From Stentor roeselii (taxonomy: Eukaryota > Ciliophora > Heterotrichea > Heterotrichida > Stentoridae): a stretch of DNA of 62,125 nt. Shown in pieces: positions 10,573-21,345 of the stretch. Where the stretch lies: positions 1 through 62,125 of the forward strand of contig RSEH01000273.1 of assembly GCA_006503475.1 (NCBI GenBank), read 5' to 3'. A program made the translations under genes and the position numbers. Under the pieces are notes generated by a model that saw only the letters and a program-made list of their open reading frames with translations, was not told where the DNA came from and did no database searches. Positions within the stretch are counted from its first letter, which is position 1. Each line of letters begins with the position of its first letter.

Positions 10573-11136
10573 TCAAAGCGAATTTATTTTCCTTAAAGCT
10601 TCTCTAGAAGCTACTTCGAAAAGAAAAGTAATATTTTCTCTATTGACTGAATCAATCTCCATGTAAATTGCATTGAATCCCAAAACGAATTCACAAATCT
10701 TATCAAAAGAGCAACTCCTAAATGTTTTAGAATTATTTCCAGCTAATATATATGCACATTTTTCAGAAGAATGATATCTTGCTATCCTAATATATTTTTC
10801 AAGATTAGATAACAAAAAAATCGATGATATATCGAAGATCAGAATTATTGCAGATGCACCTTGAAAATACCCAGGTCTTAATATTCTATTCCAGAATCGT
10901 AATTCAGGATCTTCATACTAATTATTTTTCACTATTTGAATTTTCACAGCTTTTCCATGAATTTCTATTGTTTTGCAGAGAATTTCAATACCAAATAGCT
11001 GGTCAAATACAATATTGAACTCAGTTGAAGAAAAAGTAGATAAAATACTAAATTTTCCTGATTTCCGAGGGCAGTATAAGATGATTTTCAAGTTGGTTAA
11101 GCTAAATTGATATTACTTTTTATCTGAGGTGTTCAT
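10573..11136 (-). CDS. Rab-like small GTPase with degenerate nucleotide-binding motifs
   Basis: Spliced model: exon 1 at 11117..11136, exon 2 at 10933..11101, exon 3 at 10573..10917, with 15-nt introns between. It encodes 177 residues. The Rab layout is clear: LKIILYCPRKSGKFS where the P-loop belongs, FGIEILCKTIEIHGKAVKIQI (switch I and beta-2/3), YEDPELRF in place of WDTAGQERF, GYFQGASAIILIFDIS (normally YYRGA...FDIT), YILAGNNSK in place of the NKxD region, and a C-terminal helix. The P-loop glycine, the DTAGQ glutamine and the NKxD aspartate are all changed, and the C-terminus (KINSL) lacks prenylation cysteines. It is probably a GTP-independent, pseudo-GTPase-like relative, or a decaying gene whose introns still splice in frame. 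No single continuous ORF reveals it. Confidence 0.7.
10918..10932 (-). other. 15-nt intron with a GTG donor
   Basis: The minus strand reads GTGAAAAATAATTAG. It holds the only in-frame stop (TAG) of this part of the Rab-like gene; removing it joins KIQI to YEDPE at the place of the Rab WDTAGQ strand. It has A at position 10 and a TAG acceptor like the others, but a GTG rather than GTA start. Confidence 0.7.
11102..11116 (-). other. 15-nt intron in the Rab-like gene, after codon 6
   Basis: The minus strand reads GTAATATCAATTTAG. It contains an in-frame TAA. Its removal links MNTSDK to the beta-1 strand of the Rab fold in frame. Confidence 0.75.
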
Positions 11137-12045
11137 TTATATATTGAATTACTTTTATTAGACATATCACTATAAAGTGTTCTGAAGATTTCAAAGCATT
11201 TATTATTTTATTTCTAGGGTTCTTGTTCTTTTAATATTAAAAATTATTTTTGATAAATGTTGAAATCGTTATTATTAAATGATTTTTTATAAGTTTAACT
11301 AAGTTATTTGTATATTTTTTAAGAACTTATTTATCATTTTAATATGAATATTTTGTTTATGAGGTAGATTTTTAGATTGAATGATAGCTGCTTCAATAAA
11401 AATTTGATATAACCATGATAATTTAAAAAAGATCTAAAGAATTATAAATTACTACCACTTATACTTAGACATATAGAAAGGTATATTTTAATATAAACAT
11501 TTTTATAATTTGGATGTAAATCTGCAAATTCAACAACTTTTGATTAATGCCAAGTTAAAGTTTTCAAAAATGAAGAAGCAGAGTTGAAATAATTATTAGT
11601 CACCATTAAGATCATCAGTAAAGGTAAAAGTTATTAGCTTCAATTATATTCAAATATCTAACTAATGTAAAAATTTAAATAAATTTTTATTCGAATATGC
11701 ATAAAATGAAACTATTTATAGAATATCAAAGTAATTAAAATTGTGTTACCCTCTACTAAGATGATTTGAATCAAGAGTTTTAGTATTTAAATCTCAGATA
11801 AGTAACTACTTAAACCAACAGAAAGGCATCAGAGTTTAAAATTTAGGTTAATATATTTCATAAAGTCAAATTCTACTCTCATTATCATCTAAAACAATTT
11901 AAAATCTATCTTTGAATAATAATCCGGCTTATTTGATTCATAAAAATATGTCTACAAATGATCAACCTAACCAAAACCCTAAAATCCTTTAAGTTAAACA
12001 AATCAAAATCAATTACATCTAAACATAATTCTAAAAACACTTATA
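11137..12045. other. Intergenic between divergent genes, no gene seen
   Basis: About 0.9 kb of very AT-rich sequence without coding frames. The last about 55 nt before 12046 contain no G, as in other leaders of this window. Confidence 0.55.
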
Positions 12046-14903
12046 ATGGAAATTAAGCTTTTACTCTATCTAGCTTTCCTGTCTTCATATCTGTCTTCCT
12101 CATATCCAGCGAATCCCGAGAATAACTTTTACCACGGGCCTCTCCAAAAGCGAAGTCTAATCACTCGGTCTTCAAATCTCGCTCCAATCCGACTGACTCC
12201 ATATTACATCGACTTCGGGCTGATTTATTTAAACTCAGAAGAATTTTTGAAAAAAATTCTTTTTCCTTATGTTAAAAAATATTTTGAGTCACGGCTTCAA
12301 GTTTACAGAGTTGAAAACAACTTGGTTTAAGATTTTCCTACATGCGCTGGAAAAAACATTCCAATCGAGCATCAAACTTTAGGAATTGAAAACACTGATA
12401 TAATTATTTACTTTTATCCTCATAACTCTGTTGAAAACAGCTTAAGAATGAGTTCAAATATATGTGGAATCGATACTCATGGGAAAAAAAATCCAATTGC
12501 TATATCATTCGGAATAAACTTTTATATCCATGAAACAGCTTCTTTTATTCAAAAATTTTATGATTTATCTCATGGAATATTTCATTTAATTGGAATAGCT
12601 CAAGCGCTGAACGAGTATTGGATAGATCCTTTTGGAAACCCTTATTCTGAAATTATTATAAATATGAATTTAAGAGGATTGATACGAAATTTTACTACAA
12701 CTCCTGAAACGGTTGCAAAGGCTAAAGAAGCTTTTGCATGTGATACTATCAATGGAGTTGAAAATGATCCTTCTAATAAGGATCACTGATCTGCACGAAC
12801 TTTATTTTATGATATAATGTCTGGGTATTATTATGATTCTTGGTTCTGCGAAGAACTTATTATCAGTACAATCACTCTTGCAGCCTTGCAAGATTCAGGC
12901 TGGTATAAAGTAAAATACGAAAAAGTAGATATTCCTAACTCTTCCAGAAAATTAGGTTGCAGCTTCTTAACTACACCTTGCATATCTAACCAAAAATCCA
13001 ACTTTCCTCATCATTTTTGCGATAAAACCGATACATTAGGCTGCACTACCTCTAAAAGATTTAAAGCTAAATGTTCAATGTTTACTTATCAAAATGCTCT
13101 TCCTTCAGTATTTCAATATTTTTCTGACCCTAAAGTCGGAGGCTACCGTGAATTTGATTACTGTCCAATTTGGATTCCTTATAAAAACGGCTTTTGCTCA
13201 TCTTTAAACGCTTTAGAAACATTTACTGATATTGACAGACATGAATTTGTTGGAGCTAATAGTCGATGCTTTGTTAGCACTTTGAGTAGAACTAAAACTT
13301 TTACTTCAGGGGCTGCTTGTTATGAAGTTGTTAATTGCTCTAGCACTGATGCTACTGTGAAAGTAGAAAATCAGTTTTTTTCATGCCCTTTTACTGGAGG
13401 TGAGGTTGTTTTGGCTGGATATAATGGGAAGATTACTTGTCCTGATTCTGATATTCTTTGTGCTGATGTTCCTTGTCGTTATGGGTGCTTTGGACAAGGT
13501 ATATGCGTTAAAGGACTTTGTGAATGTGATCATGGGTTTTCTGGAGACTATTGTGAGATACTATGTGAACCTAGTTGTATGAGATGTAATCAAACGAATT
13601 GCTTATCATGCGATTTCTTCAACTATCAGATTACAGGGAAAATTTGTGAATGTCTTCCTGGTTTTACTAAACAACCAGATGGAAACTGTTGCATGCCAAA
13701 ATGTCAACTCTGTAATGAAACTGCTTGCTTAATCTGTGAAAATAATTTTACCCTAATAAACGAATCTTGTTCATGTATTTCAAGGCACTATATATCAATA
13801 TCAGAAGAAACCAATGAAGAAATATGCCTTCCTTGTGGTCTTTTTTCATGTGATTTATGCAACTCAACTCATTGTTTAAAATGTTTGCCTGGTAGTCAGC
13901 TGCAAGGCCCTTTTTGCATTTGCTCTTTAGGATATGCTGAAAAAGATGATGATTGCGTTCGATGCAAACCTCACTGCCAGGAATGCTTATCAGATAATTA
14001 CTGTATTGTTTGTGATAAGGGCTATTTTGTTACATATGATGGGAACTGTCAGGAGTGCTTGGACTCTTGCTTGATATGTCTTCCTTCAAAATGCCAAAAA
14101 TGTAAGGATAACTTTTTTTAGCTGATGGAAAATGCTTGAATGGATGTGATGAGTTTTGTATTAATTGTTCTGTAGAAGGAAAATGTATGAAGTGCATAAC
14201 AGGGTATACTCTGTCTCTAGGTTTTTGTTTGGAGTGTCCAAGTTTCTGTGATAGTTGCATCAGTAAATCAAAATGCATAACATGCTCGGCTAATTTTTCT
14301 CTTTCATTATATGGAACTTGCTTGCATAATTGTCCAAATAATTGCATAAATTGTGATGTGAACGATGGGAATTGTTTGAATTGTTTTAAGAGATATTATA
14401 GAGAAATAGATGGAAACTGTTACCCTTGCAGCCAGAGCTGTTTAAACTGTTTATCCTCAAATACATGCTTAACATGTATTTTCGGTTTCACCTTAAAAGA
14501 TGGTATCTGCCTGTTAAATTGTCCAAGAAATTGTAAAGTTTGTTCATCAGTCAACCAATGCTTACAATGCGAGACTGGATTTAATCTGAATAAAAAAAAT
14601 CTTTGTATTTCTGAATGTCCTTTTAATTGTAAGTTATGCAATAGTTTCGGATACTGCAATGTTTGTGAGTTTAAGTACTTTGAAAGAGAAGGTAAATGTT
14701 TTGCTTGCTCAGATGGCTGCGATTATTGTAAAGATGAGTTTTCTTGTAGGATTTGTATTCAAGGATATTTTTTAAGTGATAGTAAATGCTCTAAGTGCGA
14801 GAGTGAAGGTTGCATCGTTTGTAATAGTGTAGAATGCTTGATATGTGAATTTGGATACAGTCTTAAAAGTGGAAAATGCTTAAAAGAGATTATTAGTAGA
14901 TAA
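12046..14903 (+). pseudogene. Broken leishmanolysin-type (M8) metallopeptidase with Cys-rich repeats
   Basis: The frame starts with a signal peptide (MEIKLLLYLAFLSSYLSSS). An M8-like domain follows, including EHQTLGIENTDIIIYFYP, an HGIFH motif at 12571 where HEXXH is expected, IMSGYYYDSW, and LAALQDSGWYKVKY. An EGF-like module comes next (CRYGCFGQGICVKGLCECDHGFSGDYC), then more than ten CxxC...C repeats of the furin/TNFR-like type common in ciliate surface proteins. Breaks: TAA at 12328..12330, TGA at 12787..12789 (at the position usually held by tryptophan in this family) and a one-base frameshift in a run of seven T at 14113..14119. None fits a 15-nt intron. Loss of the catalytic glutamate plus three lesions suggests a young pseudogene. 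There is no GPI-like hydrophobic end. Confidence 0.8.
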
Positions 14904-16268
14904 ATAATTAGAATAAGGTTTAAATCTTTGAAATTACTGAAAACAGACATATTCAATTCGCATTCAGTTTATTTTACCCTGTACTTGGATAATATTAGGT
15001 ACAAGGGAATTTTTTATCATGTTGATTTAGGAAAATATCAAATAAAGTGCTTGAAACCCGATACCCTGTATAGCGATTTCACAGCTTTCAAATGAAAAAA
15101 GGCTATACAGAAGAATAGATGGTTATCTTTTCTCCAGCATCAGTTTACTTAATTTATCTTCCTCATGTAAAAATTCTCCCCATCGACATATGAAAGCTGA
15201 TTACATTTCTTGATTTTTCCTGTGAGTGACTCAGAAAGTGAAAATTTGATTTTTTTGTTTGAATTTTAGATTTAGAAGTCAAATTTGAGAATTTTTATTG
15301 GAAGTGTCTTTTTTTGAATCAGTTTGTGCAGATGGCTTCAATTTAAAACTGGAGAATTTCAGATGAACTCAAAATTTCTTGAGGACTTGCACGAAGTATG
15401 ACTTGTCACAATCCTTGCGAATTAATGAACGGTTTTCATCGAGGAGCTGAGATAGTCATTTATTGGCTATCGGACTGGACTGGGAGGTTTAAAGTTAAAA
15501 AGGATCTTAAAATCCTTTGAATCAGCATCAGTTGGCTCTAATAAGAGACTTCTACTGAAATAAGGTCAAAATTTTGATTAAAACCCTTAAAAATTTTTAT
15601 TCCAGATAAACAGTTGCCGATTGAATCTTAGAAAATTTTACTCTTGAATTTTGCACATTCAGGTTACTTTCCTTCTTTCAACAGAAACCAACCCAATATT
15701 GAAATGGTTTTATTTTTTAATGGTTTTTCAATTAAAGATCTTTAATCCAGATGATTTTTAGTGATAATCTTGAAAATCAGATTTTTTGGAAAGTGTTCCA
15801 ATAAGAAAGGCTTCTGATTATTCTTTCTAGCTTTTTCTCGAAGCTACTCTCTTGGGATTTTTCAGCTGAAGTTTAAAAATTTATCAAGAGAAATCTTAAC
15901 CAATATTCAATACTCTTAAATTTTGGAATTTTCTTTTTACTTGCAGAGGTTTGGTTGTACTTTGGAGATGTTCTTAGAAATATCGGTCTCGGGTTCAAAG
16001 TTTTTAGAGATTCGGTAGGGTCATGAATTTTTTTATTGTTAAATGAACTCAGCTCTTATAAGTTTTGTAGAGGTTACTTGTAAATTATTTCCTATAATAT
16101 TCTTAACATCTCACTACAAACAATTCAATCTCCTGAATTTCCACCAAATTAAATCCCCACACTAATAAATCCTTCAAAAATCAATAAAAAATCCCCAAAA
16201 CTCTAAAATTCCTAAAAAATTCCAAACAACCTTCTAATCCATCTAAACCATTACCACCAACCCTAAAA
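14904..16268. other. Intergenic, 1.4 kb, no gene seen
   Basis: I find no usable reading frame on either strand and no tRNA-like box pair. Stretches such as 15300..15900 are less AT-extreme than typical spacers here and could be an eroded gene, but no frame is recognisable. The last 135 nt are a G-free leader of the pyrophosphatase. Confidence 0.5.
15066..15110. repeat. Inverted repeat, 9-bp arms
   Basis: CTGTATAGC at 15066..15074 is the perfect reverse complement of GCTATACAG at 15102..15110, leaving a 27-nt loop. It lies about 160 nt downstream of the leishmanolysin-type pseudogene. It could be a hairpin, or chance in AT-rich DNA. Confidence 0.4.
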
Positions 16269-16270
16269 AT
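16136..16270 (+). promoter_or_regulatory. G-free leader of the pyrophosphatase gene
   Basis: From 16136 to the T of the ATG there is no G on the sense strand, although C is frequent. The same pattern precedes the starts at 21344 and 33423. It probably covers the 5' untranslated region and core promoter; which part is transcribed cannot be told from sequence. Confidence 0.5.
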
Positions 16271-17009
16271 GCTAAAGCGATTGATATCAAATCTAACAAC
16301 CGGTTCTGATTTCTCCAAAAGAGTCTTCCTTCTTCAAGACACTAAAAAGATTTCTCCATGGCACGACATTTCTCTTCACTCAAGCAATCCAAGAACATTT
16401 CCAGCCGTGATCGAGATTCCCAATCAAAACATCTCAAAATTCGAGGTATGCCTTTCAGAAGAGTTCAACCCGATAAAGCAAGACACTCGAAGTAATCCAT
16501 TCACAAAGTTGAAAGAACTTCGTTATTACGGAAGGTTTCCTTTATTTAACTACGGGATGCTTCCTCAGACCTGGGAAAATCCTTTCGAAGAAGACAAAAG
16601 GGCAGGACTTGTTGGTGACGGCGACCCTCTCGATGTTTTAGACCTTGGAAAAGAAATGGTTGAATGTGGAAGCCTTATTCAAATCAAGGTCCTTGGAGCC
16701 ATTTGTCTTGTTGATCAAGGGGAAGTCGACTGGAAAATACTTGGGATTAATACGGCTGATGCTTTGAGTGAAAGTATGAATAATTTGAATGATATTAATC
16801 AGGTCTTTCCTGGTAGACTTGATGCTATTCTTGATTGGTTCGAAAATATCAAGGTTTTTGATGGCAAGGCGAAAAATATGATTAAAGGACCGGTACTTGG
16901 AATTGAGGAGACTTTGGAAATTATTGAGGATGGATATTTGAATTATTTGAAATTACTTGATGGAAAATATCCTCAAGCGAAAGTTTGGATTGGTAGTAAT
17001 AGTAAGTGA
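16269..17009 (+). CDS. Inorganic pyrophosphatase, family I
   Basis: A 246-residue soluble pyrophosphatase that hydrolyses PPi to two phosphates with Mg2+. The family signature GDGDPLDVLDLG supplies the three metal-binding aspartates. PWHDI near the N-terminus, RYYGRFPLFNYGMLPQTWE, DQGEVDWKILGI (normally D-E-G-E-x-D-W) and a C-terminal PGRLDAILDWFENIKVFDGK are all present. The length fits the eukaryotic cytosolic/mitochondrial class. About 25 residues precede the first conserved block; their basic and Ser/Thr content (MLKRLISNLTTGSDFSKR) could be a mitochondrial presequence, which is inference. The start is the first ATG, directly after the G-free leader. Confidence 0.93.
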   Translation: MLKRLISNLTTGSDFSKRVFLLQDTKKISPWHDISLHSSNPRTFPAVIEIPNQNISKFEVCLSEEFNPIKQDTRSNPFTKLKELRYYGRFPLFNYGMLPQTWENPFEEDKRAGLVGDGDPLDVLDLGKEMVECGSLIQIKVLGAICLVDQGEVDWKILGINTADALSESMNNLNDINQVFPGRLDAILDWFENIKVFDGKAKNMIKGPVLGIEETLEIIEDGYLNYLKLLDGKYPQAKVWIGSNSK

Positions 17010-17148
17010 TGATTGAGAAATCAACTTAGAAAAAAATTTCAAAAATTAAATTAATAAAACTACCTCTAATGAATAAATTACTATGGTTTATCTTAATGAT
17101 ATATATATTTGATTAAATGCATTGAAAATCTACATAAAAATTAATTCC

Positions 17149-19437
17149 TTAAACCATATGATCAATTCTTTCACTATCAATTCCATCTTTATTTGTTTTC
17201 ATCTCCATAATCTTATCATCATTTTCTACAACAATTCTTTCACTATCAAAATCCTCTTTATTCGTTTTTTCCTCTCTCGTCTTATTATCATAATCCATGA
17301 TATTTTTTATCTTTTCAGAAATCGCAAACATAGCAACAAAAGTATAAAAAGACTGTATAAGGATCACATCAATAACTAAAAAAATCAAGAAATCCCCTGT
17401 CCAATCAACCCAAAACACATTGCAATCCATCAAACTTACCCTAATAATAGATATTAAGCACAAAGTAATAAAACCGATGCAAAGAAATATGAAGATAATC
17501 CTCAATTTAGCATATCCAATCGAGTAAAAATTCATAAAAAATATCATAAAGCTTCCTGCTTGAGCGACAGACCATGGAGCTAGTCTCAAATGAAGCTGTT
17601 TTGGGTAATAATCGAAAAAACTTTGATCATATCTCTTGATTCTCGAATGATAGAAAAAGTAAGATTCTCCGATCATTGCTAAAGTTAGTAATTCCGCTGA
17701 GAACATTTGCAAGGAAATCAATACTCGACGATATCTCGGCTGTTGGATGAAAATAGATGTAAATGGATAAATGTGGATGAATTGATATTTGAACTTTGAA
17801 ATATTTATTTTTTTGTAGTTTTCGATTTTGTAATCGGTAAGTAAGAATATTAAACTTGATGCTAGTATTAAAGATACCAAAACGACCATGATCACGAAAG
17901 GGTCGGTTAAAAGGTTACATGATATTGAATTTATTTTAAATTCTTTGGATGTGTAAGTTTCGCATGAACTGCAGGTTATTAGAAGGTCGTAGGTTCCTGA
18001 CTCGGATACTATCAGGTCGTCGATTGTTACTTTGCCGTTTGAGGTTTCGACCTCTTCTTGTTTTCCGTCGAAGTCTGCTGAGGGCTTTAGTTCAAAGGTG
18101 ATTTTAACATCGTGGTTTTTTATTGTTTTGGAGTTTTTGTTGTCTTTTACGTAGAGGTCGAAGGAAAATGACTCCTCGGTGTTTCTTGGAAGCCAATCAT
18201 CTTCTACGTAGTCTAACTCGAATTTATTTGGCTTTATATTTATTGGATCGGATTCGAAGGTATCATAACTTAGATTTGTTGATATTTGATAAACGGCTTG
18301 ATAATCAATTGCTGTAAAGTAAATATCTCTTTTATCTATTCCTCTATTGGTTTCGAATGTGAATACTGGGTCGCTTGATGTTCTTTCTCCGTATGTCATG
18401 CTAACTTGTGCTGGATACAAGTACGGCTCATCGTCCTCACCTAGAACAATGGTAGTTAATTTTACATCAGTATACCCAGATGTGCTTAACTCACTGAAAC
18501 TTGCATTAACTCTTTTGAATTTATTATCAATGGTTATCACCTCTTTCGATATACTTAATGGATACCCTCTTGCTTTTGCTATGAAATTAAACGGACCAGA
18601 TGAGACGATGTAGAAATTTTGGAAAACATAGACTCCATTTACTTGCTTTGTAAATTGAGTTACAAGTTTATCTTGCATATATTCTTTCATTTTTGTTCCT
18701 GAGCAAGCGTCTGTTTTATTACAGGAAACTCTTAATGTGACGCCGATAGTTTCTTTTGAGCCGGTTTCAATCATTACATTGAAAAGATTCGAACTAGGGT
18801 ATGTTCCAGTATAGCCATATGCAGTAAGTTTAATTGATTTTTCAGTTACCTTTACGTTAATGGTTTTGGATTTACCAGTGTTTTTGTCTCTTACTTCTAG
18901 TGTGGTTTCTCCTATTTCGTTAAATGAAGCAGTACCCTTATATGATCCACCTGTAACAGTAGCATCAGAACTTTTATTGTCTGCGGTAATTGTGACGATA
19001 ACATCATCTATCCAATTTTCATTGTTTTGGTCAAGTATTTCTATGGAAAGATCATAGCTAGAATTAATCATAACAGTTTCGGGAAAAATGATTGAAATTA
19101 CCTCCTTTGCTTCTTTTATTTTCACTGACACCGAATTTGAAGTATATGATACAGAGTTTTTTGCTGTAATTTCATATTCTCCTGCAGATTTATATCTAAG
19201 GTTTTTAAATTCAATGTCTCCATCATTTTTCACCTCTTGTGATAAGTTTCCTTCCAAAACACCATCACTAGTTGATAAGGTTATAGTCTTATCAGTTGTT
19301 GAACATGTTACTATTGCAGAAAAGTAATTTTGAGTTGTTTTAGGCTAAGTAATCATTACTGGATAAACTTCTAGATCTATTTCAGACTTAACAAAAAAAA
19401 AGATGATTGAAGACGTGAAAAAGTATACGAATCCCAT
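17149..19437 (-). CDS. Multi-pass membrane protein with large extracellular domains (polycystin-like layout)
   Basis: Exon 1 is 19360..19437 and exon 2 is 17149..19344; the product is 757 residues. A signal peptide (MGFVYFFTSSIIFFFV) leads into about 450 residues of repeated beta-domains resembling Ig or filamin-like modules. A first membrane segment follows (FVIMVVLVSLILASSLIFLL, about residue 510), then a cytosolic loop with IHIYPFTSIFIQQPRYRR and about four more membrane segments. The loop and TM1-TM2 order recall the GPS-TM1 part of polycystin-1-type proteins, but no channel pore is seen. The tail carries a repeated TNKxxxDSERI motif. The internal ATG at 19257 is not the start: the paralog at the left edge has the same upstream exon and intron. 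Exact function unknown. Confidence 0.78.
19345..19359 (-). other. 15-nt intron, identical to the one in the left-edge paralog
   Basis: The minus strand reads GTAATGATTACTTAG. Splicing joins EVYP to PKTTQNYFSA and removes an in-frame TAG. Confidence 0.9.
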
Positions 19438-19971
19438 GATTATATCTTAGATTTGATTAATTTTTTATAGGAAAAATGATAAAAATTGGCGCGAAATTAG
19501 GGAAATATACTAAAGGAATTTATGCAAATGTCTTTTACAATATTGAATTCAAAAATTCTATCCCTAGTTTTTTTTACCTGACCGGGCTTCTCAATTAATA
19601 TTAATTAGTATTAGAAACAACTACTTAAGCGGCCCATGCGAAAGAAATAAAGCAATATTATTTAGATTTGCTTATTTAATTAAATTTAGTTCAAATTATA
19701 GATTGACTATAATCTAGAATCCAAATAAAAGATAATTATTACACTCAAACTTTCATATATCAACTAGTTATAAATCATTTGTTTAAAAACTCATTCAAAA
19801 TATATATTATAATTTACTTTTTTGATGTTGAATTATTCCTCGAGATTTACTTCTTTGTTGCAACATTTAAAATTATCTTGATTTAATCAATATCAAAGAT
19901 TAAACAAAACTCTAATATAAAATAAAATTCACAATATTATCTAATCTATCAACTTACACAATACAAAAGAT
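19438..19971. other. Intergenic, no gene seen
   Basis: The first about 43 nt are shared with the left-edge paralog and include the TTTTATAGGAAAAATGAT block, a candidate promoter or leader element. The rest is AT-rich without coding frames. Confidence 0.5.
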
Positions 19972-20445
19972 CTAATCATCCTGATTTTCAACAGCATATT
20001 TTAAAGTAAATTCTCTAGCAATACAAAAAAATCTCATTTTATCCTCTTCAAAATTTCTAAAATTCTCAATGGCAACATCACACTGATCATCATAATATTG
20101 AAACAAATCATAAATCAAGTATATCGCTCTTTGAATAGTGAGAGCAGGAGTCCAGTTCTTTTCTGAGCTCTGGCCACAACATCTGCATAACAAACCTTCA
20201 GGCAAAATATTTGGGTGAAGGACTTTTGTTTTAATTTTAAATGTTGGAGGTCTCATCGGGTAGTCTTCTCTGAATGAAACAAGGATACTGAAAAAACCTT
20301 CATTATATGGACTTGAATCTGGTCCTTTCATGATAATCTTCCAGTTCATCGGGTCGTCGTTGAGTTTTTCTATAGAATGAACTATTTCGGGCATGTTTTG
20401 ATTGAAATTCAAGAACTCTCTTTCTATTCTTCGAAGAGATGCCAT
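19972..20445 (-). CDS. Ubiquitin-conjugating enzyme E2 (UBE2L-like)
   Basis: A 157-residue single UBC fold. It transfers ubiquitin from E1 to a substrate or a HECT/RBR ligase. Visible landmarks are the N-terminal helix (SLRRIEREFLNF), WKIIMKGPDSSPYNEGFF, the YPMRPPTFKIKTKVLHPNI block with HPN, the candidate catalytic cysteine in EGLLC just after it, and NWTPALTIQRAIYLIYDL. Spacing around the cysteine (HPN, then EGxxC, then NWxPA) is closest to the UBE2L3 group. The extra cysteines (CRCC) beside the active site are unusual. The length is normal for a class I E2. It could be UBE2D-like instead. Confidence 0.9.
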   Translation of the reverse strand: MASLRRIEREFLNFNQNMPEIVHSIEKLNDDPMNWKIIMKGPDSSPYNEGFFSILVSFREDYPMRPPTFKIKTKVLHPNILPEGLLCRCCGQSSEKNWTPALTIQRAIYLIYDLFQYYDDQCDVAIENFRNFEEDKMRFFCIAREFTLKYAVENQDD

Positions 20446-21225
20446 TAATTCTATTATGAGGGTTTTAGGTTATGTGATCAGTCAGATATGTCTAATAATT
20501 AGCTTTATTTGGATAATAAGGGCAAAGAATATAAAATTTATATATTTTTTATGTTCATTAGCTCAAACTCTAGTACTTTTTATAAGTATTGAGTTTGAAA
20601 GTGCTTGAATATTGAACTGGTTAAATAATGTTAATTTTTTGTTAGTGAATAATCAAATGTATAATGAATGGGAATACCTGATATAGTATAAAATGGTTAT
20701 TCTTAGCGTAGGGCTTGTAAAATTAACTAATCCTTGATTATATTTTAAAATACTTCTATAATCATAATATTAGAGAATCCCATGGTAATTTGTATTCAAC
20801 TTTGAGATTATTTATGATTCGAAAATTGATTATTTATGCTATTCAAGAAACCCATTCCTTCGTTTAAATCAAATTGAAAATAGTTAAAGCATAATAGTGA
20901 AGCTTCTTAAAGATCATAATCTAGATTAGAGAAATTTTTGCATTAAGTATAGGCAAATAATAATTTCGTTTGCTGGTTAAACTTCCAAATTTATAAGAAA
21001 CTATAATTAATCCTTGCTTATAATTTATAGACATTTTTATATACAGGAAATGATTGCAACTAAATCAAAATATAGAATAAATGCAAATCGAGCCTTTTCC
21101 TCAAATCCCTGGGATCAAATCAGATACAACCAAACCAAAACTTACTCCCCAATCATCTGAAAACCAAAAGATTCTCCTTAAAATCACCCCTCTAAAATTT
21201 ATCAAAAATCCTCAAAGTTCATCCG
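20446..21225. other. Intergenic between divergent E2 and kinase genes
   Basis: AT-rich without supported genes. The small ORF over 20402..20608 overlaps the E2 start antisense and has no gene-like features beyond hydrophobicity. Confidence 0.5.
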
Positions 21226-21345
21226 ATTCCCAAACCTCATCAAAAATCCTCAAATATTCCCTAAAACTTACCAATCAAACTTTTCTTCTATCAAACTCCA
21301 AACCACAATTCTCTTCTTATTCTCTAAAATTCCCCAATAAATAAT
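21226..21345 (+). promoter_or_regulatory. G-free leader of the kinase gene
   Basis: There are 120 nt without any G on the sense strand, ending at the ATG at 21344. An 87-codon ORF (21081..21344) spans it and ends in TAATG overlapping the kinase start. Its proline/serine/lysine-rich content is what a C/A-only sequence gives by chance, so I do not call it a gene. Confidence 0.5.

Noticed and set aside
12787-12789. UGA read as tryptophan, i.e. a reassigned code
   Set aside because: Thousands of codons in neighbouring genes contain no in-frame TGA, and this gene carries other lesions.
14102-14121. A 20-nt GTAAG...TAG intron explaining the frame break in the M8 gene
   Set aside because: Length differs from every other intron here, and splicing would delete residues of an otherwise complete Cys-rich repeat; a one-base slip fits better.
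19257-19257. ATG at 19257 as start of the membrane protein
   Set aside because: An upstream signal-peptide exon joined by a 15-nt intron is conserved in both paralogs, so the true start is 19437.
20402-20608. Hydrophobic 68-codon ORF antisense to the E2 start
   Set aside because: Overlaps a firm gene start on the other strand and has no homologous look; treated as spurious.
21081-21344. 87-codon ORF overlapping the kinase start (TAATG)
   Set aside because: It coincides with the G-free C/A-rich leader, which gives long open frames rich in Pro/Ser/Lys by chance; no protein-like pattern.
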